DNA from: Brevundimonas sp.
GTDB lineage: Bacteria; Pseudomonadota; Alphaproteobacteria; Caulobacterales; Caulobacteraceae
Length of the DNA: 64,000 bases
Reading direction: 5' to 3'
Assembly: GCF_027484365.1 (NCBI RefSeq)
Contig: NZ_JAIXTC010000003.1
Span: 62,001-126,000, forward strand
Shown here: positions 44,930 through 53,092 of the stretch, piece by piece
How positions within the stretch are numbered: position 1 is the stretch's first letter
Layout of the letters: each line of letters starts with the position of its first letter
Notes under the pieces: generated by a model
Databases searched by the model: none
What the model saw: the letters and a program-made list of their open reading frames with translations, nothing else
What the model was told of the DNA's origin: nothing
Translations under genes and position numbers: made by a program

Positions 44930-45103
44930 CTCTGCTCCAGAGAAGTCCGCTATTCACCTTGAGCCACCGTCCGCTCCCGCCCCACAGCAGTCATGAGCGG
45001 CGCGGCGAAAAGAAGTCGCTCGATCTGCCGCCGTCCCTGTTGCCAGTCAGGCACGGAGGCTGGATGCTAAGAGCTAAAGGACATTTCTTTGGGGATTCAA
45101 AAG

Positions 45104-45727
45104 ATGTTTGAACTTTCGAGACGATTGGCGGGTTTAGGGGCCGCCATTGCCTTGGCGTTCATTGCCGGCAGCGCCCAGGCGGGCACGTTGACGAACGTCA
45201 GCGTCACCCTGTCGAACACGGCCACCTCGTCGCCGACGACGCTCACGCTCAATTATACGATCGCGACTGCAATGGACGGCACCACCAACAACACCCTATT
45301 GATCGCCGGCTTCCCGGGGTTGGTGATGGTTGACGGGACCGAAAATGCGTGCCCGACGTCCATCATTGTAAGTGCCAACGGAACCGATATCAGCAGTAAC
45401 CTTTCCCGATGCAGAATCTTTGGTGGGAACAGTGTTTTATTACGCCTGGCACCCGGCGCGTCCGTACCTGCAAACGCAGCGATTGTAGTGACAATCGCCA
45501 ATACGCGCGTCACGACGTCCTCGACCCCCGGAACCTATACTGCTAACCCGTTCTGTACTCGAGATACAGGCGCCGACTGCATCGATGAGCCATCAACCCT
45601 GCCAAGCTATACTGTTATTGCCCCCACCCCTGTACCGACTCTGTCCGAGTGGGCGATGATCGTGTTCGGGACAATCCTCGCGGGCGGCACCGCGCTTTAC
45701 CTTCAGCGGCGTCGCCAGCTCGGCTGA
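45104..45727 (+). CDS. Exported protein with IPTL-CTERM-type tail, atypical base composition
   Basis: A 207-residue exported protein: signal peptide (about 1-27, FIAGSAQAG), a Thr/Ser/Asn-rich beta-sandwich-like body (VSVTLSNTATSSPTTLTLNY), four cysteines, and a C-terminal VPTLSEWAMIVFGTILAGG segment with LQRRRQLG, an IPTL-CTERM-type signal. The ATG at 45104 has GGGGA about nine bases upstream. Codon use is visibly more AT-rich than neighbours (many ATT, GTA, ACT), suggesting recent transfer. The tail is close to that of the other IPTL-like protein although the bodies differ. Confidence 0.85.
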   Translation: MFELSRRLAGLGAAIALAFIAGSAQAGTLTNVSVTLSNTATSSPTTLTLNYTIATAMDGTTNNTLLIAGFPGLVMVDGTENACPTSIIVSANGTDISSNLSRCRIFGGNSVLLRLAPGASVPANAAIVVTIANTRVTTSSTPGTYTANPFCTRDTGADCIDEPSTLPSYTVIAPTPVPTLSEWAMIVFGTILAGGTALYLQRRRQLG

Positions 45728-45746
45728 CAGAATTGACATATGAACC

Positions 45747-45778
45747 TTACGGCCTCGCTGGTGACAGCGAGGCCGTTA
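45747..45778 (+). terminator. Intrinsic terminator behind the second IPTL-CTERM gene
   Basis: Stem GGCCTCGCTG / CAGCGAGGCC (45751-45760 and 45765-45774) with a 4-base loop, extended by flanking partial pairs, followed by GTTAGTTTG; 20 bases after the stop codon. Confidence 0.82.
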
Positions 45779-45919
45779 GTTTGTCTGTTACCCACCCGTT
45801 CCAGACCTTCAGCACGTCCGCTTCCGGCGCCAGCGACCGGCTTCGTAAGCGACGATCCGACCCCTCGTTCAGCGCGAGGGAACCGGGATCGGGAGATGCC
45901 GAAAGGCAGGCGAGACGGC

Positions 45920-46183
45920 CTACCCCTCCACTTCGCCCTCAACCGCGGCGCTCTGGAAATAGGGTTCGACCGTGCCCTGGAGCTTGACGGTCAGGGCGTT
46001 GCCCTTGCGGTCGACGGCCTTGCCGACGGCGAGGCGGACCCAGCCTTCGGAGACGCAGTATTCATCGACGTTGGTCTTTTCCTCGCCCTTGAACTTCACG
46101 CCCACGCCGCGCTGAAGCACGTCGGCGTCGTAGTATTTGTTGTTCGGATTGACCGAGAGGCGGTCGGGGGGCGTGTCGGACAT
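45920..46183 (-). CDS. DUF3297 family protein
   Basis: An 87-residue protein: MSDTPPDRLSVNPNNKYYD, GVGVKFKGEEKTNVDEYCVSEGWVRLAVGK and ALTVKLQGTVEPYF, matching the small DUF3297 glutathione-peroxidase-like-annotated family of proteobacteria. Function unknown. The frame continues upstream but without coding character; ATG 46183 is chosen. Confidence 0.9.
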   Translation of the reverse strand: MSDTPPDRLSVNPNNKYYDADVLQRGVGVKFKGEEKTNVDEYCVSEGWVRLAVGKAVDRKGNALTVKLQGTVEPYFQSAAVEGEVEG

Positions 46184-46248
46184 GGCGGGGCCTTCGGAAG
46201 TGACAGGCGCGGTCCATAGCGGCCCGCGCCCGATCCGACAACGTTCGA

Positions 46249-47022
46249 CTACCCCATGCCGGCGAAGCCGCGCCCGACGCTCCAGCCGCCGTCGGCGGGC
46301 AGGACCACGCCCGAGACATAGCGGGCATAGTCGGACGCCAGGAACAGGCAGACGTCGGCCACATCGTCGACCGTGCCCAGCCGGTTGAGCGGCACGGCGC
46401 GGGCGGCGGCGGCCTTGGCCTCCGGCGTCGGAGCGAGGCGGTCCATGCCCTCGGTGCCGTCGATCGGCCCCGGAGAGACGGAGTTCACCCGCACCCCCTC
46501 CCCGCCCCATTCGATGGCGAGGGTCTTGGTGATCATGTCGACCCCGGCCTTGGCCGCGCAGACGTGGACCTGGAAGGCCATCGGGATCCAGGCCTGGGGC
46601 GCAGTGATGTTGATGATGCTGGCGCCCGGCTTGGTCAGGTGCTCGTGGGCGGCGCGGAGCACATGGAAGGTGCCCAGGGTGTCGATGTCTGTGACGCTCC
46701 GGAAGCCGTTGGAGCTGAGGGCGGCGGCCGGGACCGGGAAGTTACCCGCCGCGCCGGAGACCAGCACATCGATCGTGCCGCGCTTGTCGCGGAAGTCGGC
46801 GATCGCGGCCTTGACAGCCTCGAAGTCGCGGACGTCGAGGCTGTAGCCGAGCGCCGGCGTGTCATGGGACAGGCTGGCCACCGCCGCATCGACCTTGTCC
46901 TGGCTGCGGCTGGCGACGCCGAGTTTCGCGCCGGCCTTCGCGAAGGCCTTGGCGATGCCGAGATTGATGCCGGACGTGCCGCCGAAGACCATCACGGTCT
47001 TGCCGGTGAAATCGAACGCCAT
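46249..47022 (-). CDS. SDR oxidoreductase, 2,4-dienoyl-CoA reductase-like
   Basis: A 257-residue short-chain dehydrogenase: GGTSGINLGIAKAF nucleotide-binding loop, LDVRD, the NNAG position reading SGAAGNF, and SPGPIDGTEGMDRL. The usual YxxxK is replaced by VCAAK (Lys kept, Tyr absent), as in 2,4-dienoyl-CoA reductases of the DECR type, where catalysis uses other residues. A role in beta-oxidation of unsaturated fatty acids is therefore likely. Confidence 0.9.
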   Translation of the reverse strand: MAFDFTGKTVMVFGGTSGINLGIAKAFAKAGAKLGVASRSQDKVDAAVASLSHDTPALGYSLDVRDFEAVKAAIADFRDKRGTIDVLVSGAAGNFPVPAAALSSNGFRSVTDIDTLGTFHVLRAAHEHLTKPGASIINITAPQAWIPMAFQVHVCAAKAGVDMITKTLAIEWGGEGVRVNSVSPGPIDGTEGMDRLAPTPEAKAAAARAVPLNRLGTVDDVADVCLFLASDYARYVSGVVLPADGGWSVGRGFAGMG

Positions 47023-47054
47023 AGAGCCCCTCCCTGGGTGTTGTTTCCGCCACC

Positions 47055-47085
47055 GTGCACCCCGGCGGAGGCCGGGGTCCAGATG
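47055..47085. repeat. GC-rich dispersed inverted repeat (CCCCGGC / GCCGGGG)
   Basis: CACCCCGGC-GGAG-GCCGGGGTCC between the SDR and the MotE-like gene. In translation it gives the CTPAEAGVQ-like peptide known from widespread proteobacterial intergenic repeats. Only this copy is in the window. Confidence 0.5.
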
Positions 47086-47184
47086 GAAAACTCGCTCAGG
47101 CGATCAGGGGACGCTGTGCCACATCCCGGGGGTCAGAATCCGCGATCCCGGCCCGGCCTTCGCCAAGGCGCACGGCAGTCGGGA

Positions 47185-48114
47185 CTACTGCACCGACTGG
47201 CGCGGCGCAGCCGGGTTGGCGGCGCCGGAGGCGGCCGGGGTCGGGGCGTAGGGCTGGGGTCCGGCCGGCGCGGGAGGCGTTGCGGCCCGGGGTGTCGCGC
47301 GCGGCGTCTGACGCGCCGGGGTCCGCGGCGGCGTGCGGGCCGGGGCGCGGTTGACGGCCGGCTGGGCGGCCGGCGGGGTCGTGGCGGCGGGCGCAGCAGT
47401 CTGGGTCGGGGCGTTCGGCGCCGGGGGCGTCGCCGCGGTCTGGGCGGGGGTCGCCGGGGCCGAGGCGGCGGCGGCGCGGGCCGCCAGCTGCTGGGCCTGG
47501 AAGCGGCGAGCCAGCTTCTCGGTCAGCTCGCGGGCGGCGGCGGGCGGCATCTGGGCCAGGATGGCCGAGAGGCCGCGCGGACGCATGGCGGCGGCGATGG
47601 GCAGGCGGACGCTGTCGTCGAGGGTGGCGAAGACGGCGGCGGCCTCGCGCGGGCGCATGGCGGAATAGACGGCGACCAGGCGGGCGGTCTCGGCGGCCTC
47701 ACGCTCGTCGACCTGGCCCAGCAGGGCCTGGACCTCGGCCTTGATGGCGTTGAGGGCGGTGATCTTGGCGTCCAGTTTCTGTTCGGCGGCGACCATCAGC
47801 GGCAGGGTGGTGGCGAAGTCGGCGTCACGGGCGTCCAGCTCGGTGCGGCGGGCGCTGAGCGACTGGATGATGCGCAGCTCGGCGGGCGAGATGCCGGCCT
47901 GCTGGGCCAGTTGCTCCGGCGTCAGGGCGCAGACAGCCGGGGGCGTGCGGGCGGCGGCGGGCGCTGCGACAGTCTCGCTCACGGCAGCGGTGGCTTCCTC
48001 GGCCCAGGCGCGCGCGCCCTGGAACAGGTCCGGCCCGGCGCCGACGGCGCGCACGGCCACGACCCCGCCGATGGCGACGGCGATCAGGGGCAGGAGGCGG
48101 GGAAGCTTGGCCAT
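47185..48114 (-). CDS. MotE-like flagellar protein
   Basis: A 309-residue protein with an N-terminal membrane segment/signal (about 5-26), a central helical domain (about 60-200) containing the MgtE_N/MotE-type block (VAVYSAMRPREAAAVFATLDDSVRLPIAAAMRPRGLSAILAQM) and a long Ala/Pro/Thr-rich disordered tail (about 210-309). Related proteins chaperone the stator protein MotC in rhizobia. It is the last gene of the fliL-fliM-pflI run, as in Caulobacter, 21 bases after pflI. Confidence 0.82.
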   Translation of the reverse strand: MAKLPRLLPLIAVAIGGVVAVRAVGAGPDLFQGARAWAEEATAAVSETVAAPAAARTPPAVCALTPEQLAQQAGISPAELRIIQSLSARRTELDARDADFATTLPLMVAAEQKLDAKITALNAIKAEVQALLGQVDEREAAETARLVAVYSAMRPREAAAVFATLDDSVRLPIAAAMRPRGLSAILAQMPPAAARELTEKLARRFQAQQLAARAAAASAPATPAQTAATPPAPNAPTQTAAPAATTPPAAQPAVNRAPARTPPRTPARQTPRATPRAATPPAPAGPQPYAPTPAASGAANPAAPRQSVQ

Positions 48115-48135
48115 GGGGTCAGGAGATCCGGAAGA

Positions 48136-48771
48136 TTACGCGGCGAACATGTCGTCGTCGGTGGCGAGATTTACGCGCGCACGGTTGAGGGTTTGCTTCG
48201 CGGCTTGGTTAGCGGTCAGGGCGTGCAGGATGGCCTGGACGTTGCCCGCGCCCGCCGCGGCAGGGACCGGAGCGGCCATGCCGTGGATGCGCTCGGCCAG
48301 GGCGGCCATGCGGAAGGCGCGGTCGTCCGGGTCGACCGCCGGATTGCTCTCCCTGCCCCTTGCAGAGACGGACGGCTGCGGCGCTGCCCGGCCGGGGCTG
48401 TTCGAAGCGGCGGCGATCGGGCGGGAAAACTCCCCACCCTGGCTTTCGCTGCGCTCCGGCCGTCCCTCCCCCTGAAGGGAAGGGAGAGGCGCAGTGCGGG
48501 CGCCGCGCGCGATGAGCTGTTCCAGCTCCGTCTTCAGGGTGCGGGCCTTGATGATGCGGTCGTGCAGCAGGTCGGCTTCCTCGCCGGAAGCCCGAAGCGA
48601 GCCCAGGGCGTTCTCGGCGCGTGCGCAGGCAGCGTTCAGCTCGGTGACCGCGCCTGCAAAGGCGAGCTGGCCGGCGCGGAGCTGGGTCAGCTTTTTCTCG
48701 AGGCGGACGCCGTAGCCGAGGGCGGCCACCAGCAGCAGCATCAGAACTGCATCCAGGATCATGCCGGTCAT
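48136..48771 (-). CDS. pflI: Flagellar positioning protein PflI-like (DUF6468)
   Basis: A 211-residue protein: N-terminal membrane helix (MTGMILDAVLMLLLVAALGYG), coiled-coil region (about 22-90) with GQLAFAGAVTELNAACARAEN and IKARTLKTELEQLIARG, then a low-complexity part and a C-terminal helix. In Caulobacter PflI lies behind fliM and helps place the flagellum at the pole. Residues of about 95-113 (LPSLQGEGRPERSESQGG) are encoded by a REP-like palindrome (48432-48489), an insertion within the gene that keeps the frame. Confidence 0.85.
   Translation of the reverse strand: MTGMILDAVLMLLLVAALGYGVRLEKKLTQLRAGQLAFAGAVTELNAACARAENALGSLRASGEEADLLHDRIIKARTLKTELEQLIARGARTAPLPSLQGEGRPERSESQGGEFSRPIAAASNSPGRAAPQPSVSARGRESNPAVDPDDRAFRMAALAERIHGMAAPVPAAAGAGNVQAILHALTANQAAKQTLNRARVNLATDDDMFAA
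48432..48489 (-). repeat. REP-like element inside pflI
   Basis: On the minus strand: CTCTCCCTTCCC-TTCA-GGGGGAGGGA with GGCCGGAGCGCAGCGAAAGCC behind it, the same palindrome-plus-second-stem plan as the REP copies near dxs. It lies wholly within the pflI frame and is translated. Confidence 0.65.
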
Positions 48772-48772
48772 G

Positions 48773-49831
48773 TCAGCGCCTTCCCTTGGTCAGGCTGTTG
48801 GCGGCCTCGACGCTGATCGGCGCCTCGACCCGCACAGCGATATGCTGGCCCTTGCGGCCCATTTTTCCGGTTGTGACGGGGATGGTTCCGCAGCGGATCG
48901 AGACGTCGGAATCCGGCGTCGCATTCAGCATCAATGTGTCGCCGACCTTGAAGCCCAGCACACGGGACAGCGGCACCTGCTGCTCGTCGAGGACGGCGCG
49001 GACCTCCGTGTCCGTGCTCCAGAGCTCGGTGGCCAGGTGGCCTTCCCAGATGTTGTCGCGGCCGAACTTCTCACCCATGAACTGCTGCAGCAGCATCTTC
49101 CGGATCGGTTCGAGGGTGGCGTAGGGCAGCAGAAGCTCGACCCGGCCACCGCGGTCTTCCATATCGATGCGCAGCTTGACCAGGATGGCGGCGTTGGCCG
49201 GACGGGCAATGGCGGCGAAGCGAGGGTTGGTCTCCAGCCGATCCAGGTTGAAGTGCACAGGCGTCAGCGGCTCGAACGCCGCCTGGGCGTCGTTCAGAAT
49301 GACCTCGACCATCCGCTGGACCAGGACCCGCTCGATCGTCGTGTAGGGCCGGCCCTCGATCCGCAGGGCGGCGGTGCCGCGCCGGCCGCCCAGCAGGACG
49401 TCGACGATCGAGTAGATCAGGTTGGAATCGACCGTCAGCAGGCCGTAGTTGTCCAGTTCCTCGGCCCGGAACACCGCCAGGATGGCCGGAAGCGGGATCG
49501 AGTTCAGATAGTCGCCGAAACGGATCGACGAGATGTTGTCGAGCGAGACCTCTACATTGTCCGAGGTGAAGTTCCGCAGGCTCGTCGTCATCAGCCTCAC
49601 GAGGCGATCGAAGACGATTTCGAGCATCGGCAGACGCTCGTAGGAGACGAGCGCCGAATTGATGATGGCCCGTATGCCGGTCCGTTCGGAATCGTCGCCC
49701 TCGCCGAGATCGAAGCCGAGAAGGCTGTCGATCTCGTCCTGGTTCAGGACGCGTTCCGAGGCCGCGCTCATCCGCTCCTCGCCGAAGGCGTCGGCGGCGG
49801 CGAAGGGATCGAGCTCGTCCGTGTCAGCCAC
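48773..49831 (-). CDS. fliM: Flagellar motor switch protein FliM
   Basis: C-ring protein binding CheY-P and FliG. The 352-residue product has the CheY-binding peptide-like LNQDEIDSLLGFD (about residues 29-41), the middle CheC-like domain (ERLPMLEIVFDRLVRLMTTSLRNF) and a C-terminal FliN-like domain (LSRVLGFKVGDTLMLNA). An internal ATG at 49771 would give a shorter form. It lies one base from the pflI start. Confidence 0.96.
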   Translation of the reverse strand: MADTDELDPFAAADAFGEERMSAASERVLNQDEIDSLLGFDLGEGDDSERTGIRAIINSALVSYERLPMLEIVFDRLVRLMTTSLRNFTSDNVEVSLDNISSIRFGDYLNSIPLPAILAVFRAEELDNYGLLTVDSNLIYSIVDVLLGGRRGTAALRIEGRPYTTIERVLVQRMVEVILNDAQAAFEPLTPVHFNLDRLETNPRFAAIARPANAAILVKLRIDMEDRGGRVELLLPYATLEPIRKMLLQQFMGEKFGRDNIWEGHLATELWSTDTEVRAVLDEQQVPLSRVLGFKVGDTLMLNATPDSDVSIRCGTIPVTTGKMGRKGQHIAVRVEAPISVEAANSLTKGRR

Positions 49832-49916
49832 TACGCGCCCCTGACTGCGTCAGGCGCGTGTCGACTCTCAGGCCGTGAGGTCATCCGAAAATGGCGAACA
49901 CTTTTCGGGCCCATGC

Positions 49917-50594
49917 CTACTGAACCAGCATTTCTTCGATCAGCACGGCGTCGACCGTGGCCGGGGCGGCGACCAGGTTCACGCGGCGCAGGATCTCGGC
50001 CCGCAGCTGGAAGGACCCGGCCGAGCCGGCGATATCCTCCGGACGCAGTTCGCGCAGGAAGCCCTGGAACATGTCCTGCAGACGCGGCATCTCGCTCTGC
50101 AGCTGATACGCCAGATCGGCGTCGTGCATCTCCAGCGTCAGGGTGAGCTTGAGGAAGGTCGGGCGCCCGTCCGGTGACTGGATGTTCACGACCATGTCCG
50201 GAAGGGTGAAGAAGGTGACGCCGTCAGGACCTTCGGAGATCTTGCCGAGAGCCGGATCAGCCTCGCCCTCGGCGCCGCCGCCTCCGTGGCCGCCGCCCTC
50301 CTTCTTCTCCCCGTGACCCCCGCCTTCCTTCTTCTCTTCGCCGTGACCGCCCTTGGCGGCTTCCTCGCCGTGCTCGCCCTCGGCGGCGGCGGGCTTGGGC
50401 TGGAGCATGAAGAAGGCCGCCGCCCCGCCCCCGCCCAGAACCAGCAGGGCCACGGGGGCGATGATGAACAGCAAGGGCAGCTTCTTCTTTTTGGGCGCAC
50501 CCTCCTCGCCCTCGACCTCGCCCCCCTGCGAGACGGCCACGTCAGTCGCGCCGTCCTTGGGCGCCTTGTCCTTCTTCTTGCCGAGTTTGATCAT
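49917..50594 (-). CDS. fliL: Flagellar basal body protein FliL
   Basis: Stator-associated membrane protein. The 225-residue product has a Lys/Glu-rich cytoplasmic N-terminus, one membrane helix (about 39-62), a His/Gly/Glu/Lys-rich linker with near-repeats (GHGEEKKEGGGHGEKKEGGGHGGGG split here by description, about 75-108) and the C-terminal FliL domain (FLKLTLTLEMHDADLAYQLQ, MPRLQDMFQGFLREL). The histidine-rich linker is longer than usual. First gene of fliL-fliM-pflI. Confidence 0.95.
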   Translation of the reverse strand: MIKLGKKKDKAPKDGATDVAVSQGGEVEGEEGAPKKKKLPLLFIIAPVALLVLGGGGAAAFFMLQPKPAAAEGEHGEEAAKGGHGEEKKEGGGHGEKKEGGGHGGGGAEGEADPALGKISEGPDGVTFFTLPDMVVNIQSPDGRPTFLKLTLTLEMHDADLAYQLQSEMPRLQDMFQGFLRELRPEDIAGSAGSFQLRAEILRRVNLVAAPATVDAVLIEEMLVQ

Positions 50595-50731
50595 GCGGAG
50601 GTCGCCCGGAAATTCCCAGTGACCCGGATGCGACGTGTTTGGTTAACGCGAGGTGTAAATCCGGCAAGATTTGCCGGGCGGTGAGCCCCTGAAACCCGGT
50701 CAAAGCCCCGCAGGACGGGCGTTAACCGTGT

Positions 50732-50746
50732 TGGCACGGTCGTTGC
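50732..50746 (+). promoter_or_regulatory. Sigma-54 promoter of the flgF operon
   Basis: TGGCACGGTCGTTGC, an exact match to the -24/-12 consensus TGGCAC-N5-TTGC with the required GG-to-GC spacing, 33 bases upstream of the flgF GTG. In Caulobacter, rod genes are sigma-54/FlbD-dependent, which fits the flbD gene in this window. Confidence 0.88.
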
Positions 50747-50778
50747 GTGGGAGGAGACGAAGGAGCTCTGGAGCCCAC

Positions 50779-51516
50779 GTGGAAAACGCCGCCTACATCG
50801 GACTGTCCCGGCAGATGACGCTGCGTCGCGAACTCGACATCGCGGCCAACAACATCGCCAATGCGGACACCACCGGCTTCAAGGTCGAGCAGCTGCTGCT
50901 GGGGACCGAGGTCGGCCCCCGGGCGCGCAACGACGCGATCCGCCCCGGCGCCAGCTTCGTTCTGGACCGCGGCGTGGGCCGGGACTTCTCGCAAGGCTCG
51001 CTGGAGCAGACAGGCCGGGACCTGGACTTCGCCATCGACGGCGAAGGCGCCTTCTTCAAGATCCAGGACGGCGCGAGCGAGGCCTATACCCGCGACGGCG
51101 CCTTCACCATCAGCCCCGAGGGCGAACTGGTCACCAAGGCCGGCCTGCCCGTGCTGGGCGAGGGCGGACCGATCGTCATCGACCCGGCCCAGGGGCCGAT
51201 CACCGTCGCCGACGACGGCAACATCAGCCAGAACGGCGTGCCCATCGGCCAGCTGGGCCTGGCCCGGTTCGACACCCTGTCAGTCCTGTCCAAGGACGGC
51301 GACGGCCTCTACCGCAACACCTCCAATGCCACGCCCATCGACGCCGCCGGAGCGCAGGTGCGCCAGGGCATGCTCGAGGGGTCGAACGTCAATCCCCTCG
51401 TTGAAATCACCAATCTGATCGAGATCAGCCGCGCCTACGAACGCGCGACGAAGATGATCGAGAACGTCACCGAACTGTCCCGTCGCTCGGTCGAGCGGCT
51501 GGGCCGGTCGAGCTAA
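50779..51516 (+). CDS. flgF: Flagellar basal-body rod protein FlgF
   Basis: Proximal rod component exported by the flagellar type III system. The 245-residue product begins VENAAYIGLSRQMTLRRELDIAANNIANADTTGFKVEQ, with the rod-family ANNIANxxTTGFK signature, and ends with the conserved helix NVNPLVEITNLIEISRAYERATKM. It starts with GTG at 50779; GGAG lies 5 bases upstream. First gene behind the sigma-54 promoter. Confidence 0.96.
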   Translation: MENAAYIGLSRQMTLRRELDIAANNIANADTTGFKVEQLLLGTEVGPRARNDAIRPGASFVLDRGVGRDFSQGSLEQTGRDLDFAIDGEGAFFKIQDGASEAYTRDGAFTISPEGELVTKAGLPVLGEGGPIVIDPAQGPITVADDGNISQNGVPIGQLGLARFDTLSVLSKDGDGLYRNTSNATPIDAAGAQVRQGMLEGSNVNPLVEITNLIEISRAYERATKMIENVTELSRRSVERLGRSS

Positions 51517-51527
51517 GGAACTCCTGA

Positions 51528-52316
51528 ATGCGCGCTCTCAGAACCGCCGCTTCCGGCATGGCCGCCCAGCAGCTGAACGTGGAGGTCATCTCCAACAACA
51601 TCGCGAACATGAACACCGTCGGCTACAAGCGCCAGCGGGCCGAGTTCCAGGATCTGATCTACCAGAACGTCGAGCGGATGGGGGCGCAGTCGTCCAGCCA
51701 GGGCACGGTCGTTCCGACCGGCATCCAGATCGGCCTCGGCGTCAAGGCCGGCAGCGTCTACCGCATCACCGACCAGGGCACGCCGACCCAGACCGGCAGC
51801 GACTACGACGTCGCCATCGACGGCCAGGGCTATTTCCAGATCACCCTGCCGTCGGGCGAGATCGGCTATACCCGCGCCGGAAACTTCTCCCTGAGCGGCG
51901 AAGGCCAGCTGGTGACCGAGGACGGTTATGCGGTCGAGCCGGCGATCTCGATCCCGCAGGACGCGGTCGATGTGATCATCTCCAAGACCGGACAGGTGCA
52001 GGTCATCTCGGCCGGATCGCCGGAGGCCGCCGTCGTCGGCCAGCTGGAGATCGCCACATTCTTCAACGAAGCCGGCCTTGAAGCCATCGGCGACAACCTG
52101 CTGCTGGAGACCGCCGCCTCCGGTCCGGCCACGACCGGCACACCCGGCGAGACCGGCTTCGGTCAGTTGCTGCAGGGCTATACCGAGGCGTCGAACGTGG
52201 ACGCCGTGACCGAGATCAGCGCCCTGATCATCGCCCAGCGCGCCTATGAGATGAACTCCAAGGTGATCAGCACGGCCGACGAAATGATGAGCGTCTCGTC
52301 CCAGGTGAAGGGCTGA
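51528..52316 (+). CDS. flgG: Flagellar distal rod protein FlgG
   Basis: The 262-residue product starts MRALRTAASGMAAQQLNVEVISNNIANMNTVGYKRQRAEF with the typical FlgG signature and ends ALIIAQRAYEMNSKVISTADEMM. Length is normal. Its stop codon shares a base with the flgA start (TGATG). Confidence 0.97.
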   Translation: MRALRTAASGMAAQQLNVEVISNNIANMNTVGYKRQRAEFQDLIYQNVERMGAQSSSQGTVVPTGIQIGLGVKAGSVYRITDQGTPTQTGSDYDVAIDGQGYFQITLPSGEIGYTRAGNFSLSGEGQLVTEDGYAVEPAISIPQDAVDVIISKTGQVQVISAGSPEAAVVGQLEIATFFNEAGLEAIGDNLLLETAASGPATTGTPGETGFGQLLQGYTEASNVDAVTEISALIIAQRAYEMNSKVISTADEMMSVSSQVKG

Positions 52317-53089
52317 TGACCCGGCTGATCACACTGGTGGCGGCGCTGGCGCTGGTCGCCTCCCCTGCCCTCGCCGGACCGGTGACGCTGAAACTCAACC
52401 CGGTCGACGCCGACGGAAGCGTCACCCTGGGCGACATCTTCGACGGGGCCGGATCGGCCTCGGGCGTGGTGGTCGCCAGTCGCGCCGGGCCGTCGGTGGT
52501 GTTCGAGGCCGGCCAGCTTCAGGCCATCGCCTCCCGCGCCGGACTGCAGTGGGCCAATCCGCAGGGCCTGCGCCGGGTGGTCGTGAGGAACGCCGCGCTC
52601 GCGCCCGGCAGCGCCCCGAGTACCGGGACGGTCGCCCGCGCAGCCGCGCAACGTGCTGCGACGGTGGAGGTCCTGACCTGGGCCCGAAACCTGGCCGCCG
52701 GAGATGTGGTCCAGCCCGAGGACGTCATCTGGTCCACCGTTCAGACCCACCTGGCCCCGGGCGGGTCGCCGTCCGACGCCGAGCAGGTCATCGGCCTGAG
52801 CGCCCGTCGGGCCCTGCGCGCCGGGGCCGTCGTCGGACAGCGGGACCTGGTCTCGCCCCGCGTCATCGCCCGCAACGACATGGTCGAGGTGGCCTATATC
52901 GCCGGCGGGGTGACCCTGACCGTCACCGGCCGCGCAACACGCGACGCCGCCGTCGGCGAGCCCGTGCCCGTCCTGAACACCAGCTCCGGCCGCACCATCG
53001 ACGCCGTCGCCTCGGGTCCCGGTCAGGCCCGGGCCGGCACCGGATCCCGCGCCACCGCCTCCAGCCCCTTCGCCCGCCAGGGAATGTAG
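52316..53089 (+). CDS. flgA: Flagellar P-ring assembly chaperone FlgA
   Basis: Periplasmic chaperone for the P-ring protein FlgI. The 257-residue product has a signal peptide (about 1-20, LVASPALAG) and a C-terminal SAF domain (about 115-240; LTWARNLAAGDVVQPEDVIWS, ARRALRAGAVVGQRDL, VEVAYIAGGVTLTVTGRATRDAAVGE). FlgI is not in the window. Confidence 0.95.
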   Translation: MTRLITLVAALALVASPALAGPVTLKLNPVDADGSVTLGDIFDGAGSASGVVVASRAGPSVVFEAGQLQAIASRAGLQWANPQGLRRVVVRNAALAPGSAPSTGTVARAAAQRAATVEVLTWARNLAAGDVVQPEDVIWSTVQTHLAPGGSPSDAEQVIGLSARRALRAGAVVGQRDLVSPRVIARNDMVEVAYIAGGVTLTVTGRATRDAAVGEPVPVLNTSSGRTIDAVASGPGQARAGTGSRATASSPFARQGM

Positions 53090-53092
53090 ATC

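Noticed and set aside
46564..48816. 750-codon plus-strand open frame opposite the SDR, MotE-like and pflI genes
   Set aside because: It crosses three real minus-strand genes and two intergenic gaps and is low-complexity Gly/Arg sequence.
50618..50668. CtrA site for fliL from the GTTAAC/TTTAC pair
   Set aside because: Only one half matches TTAA at the required 7-base spacing. A weak site remains possible but I cannot support it.
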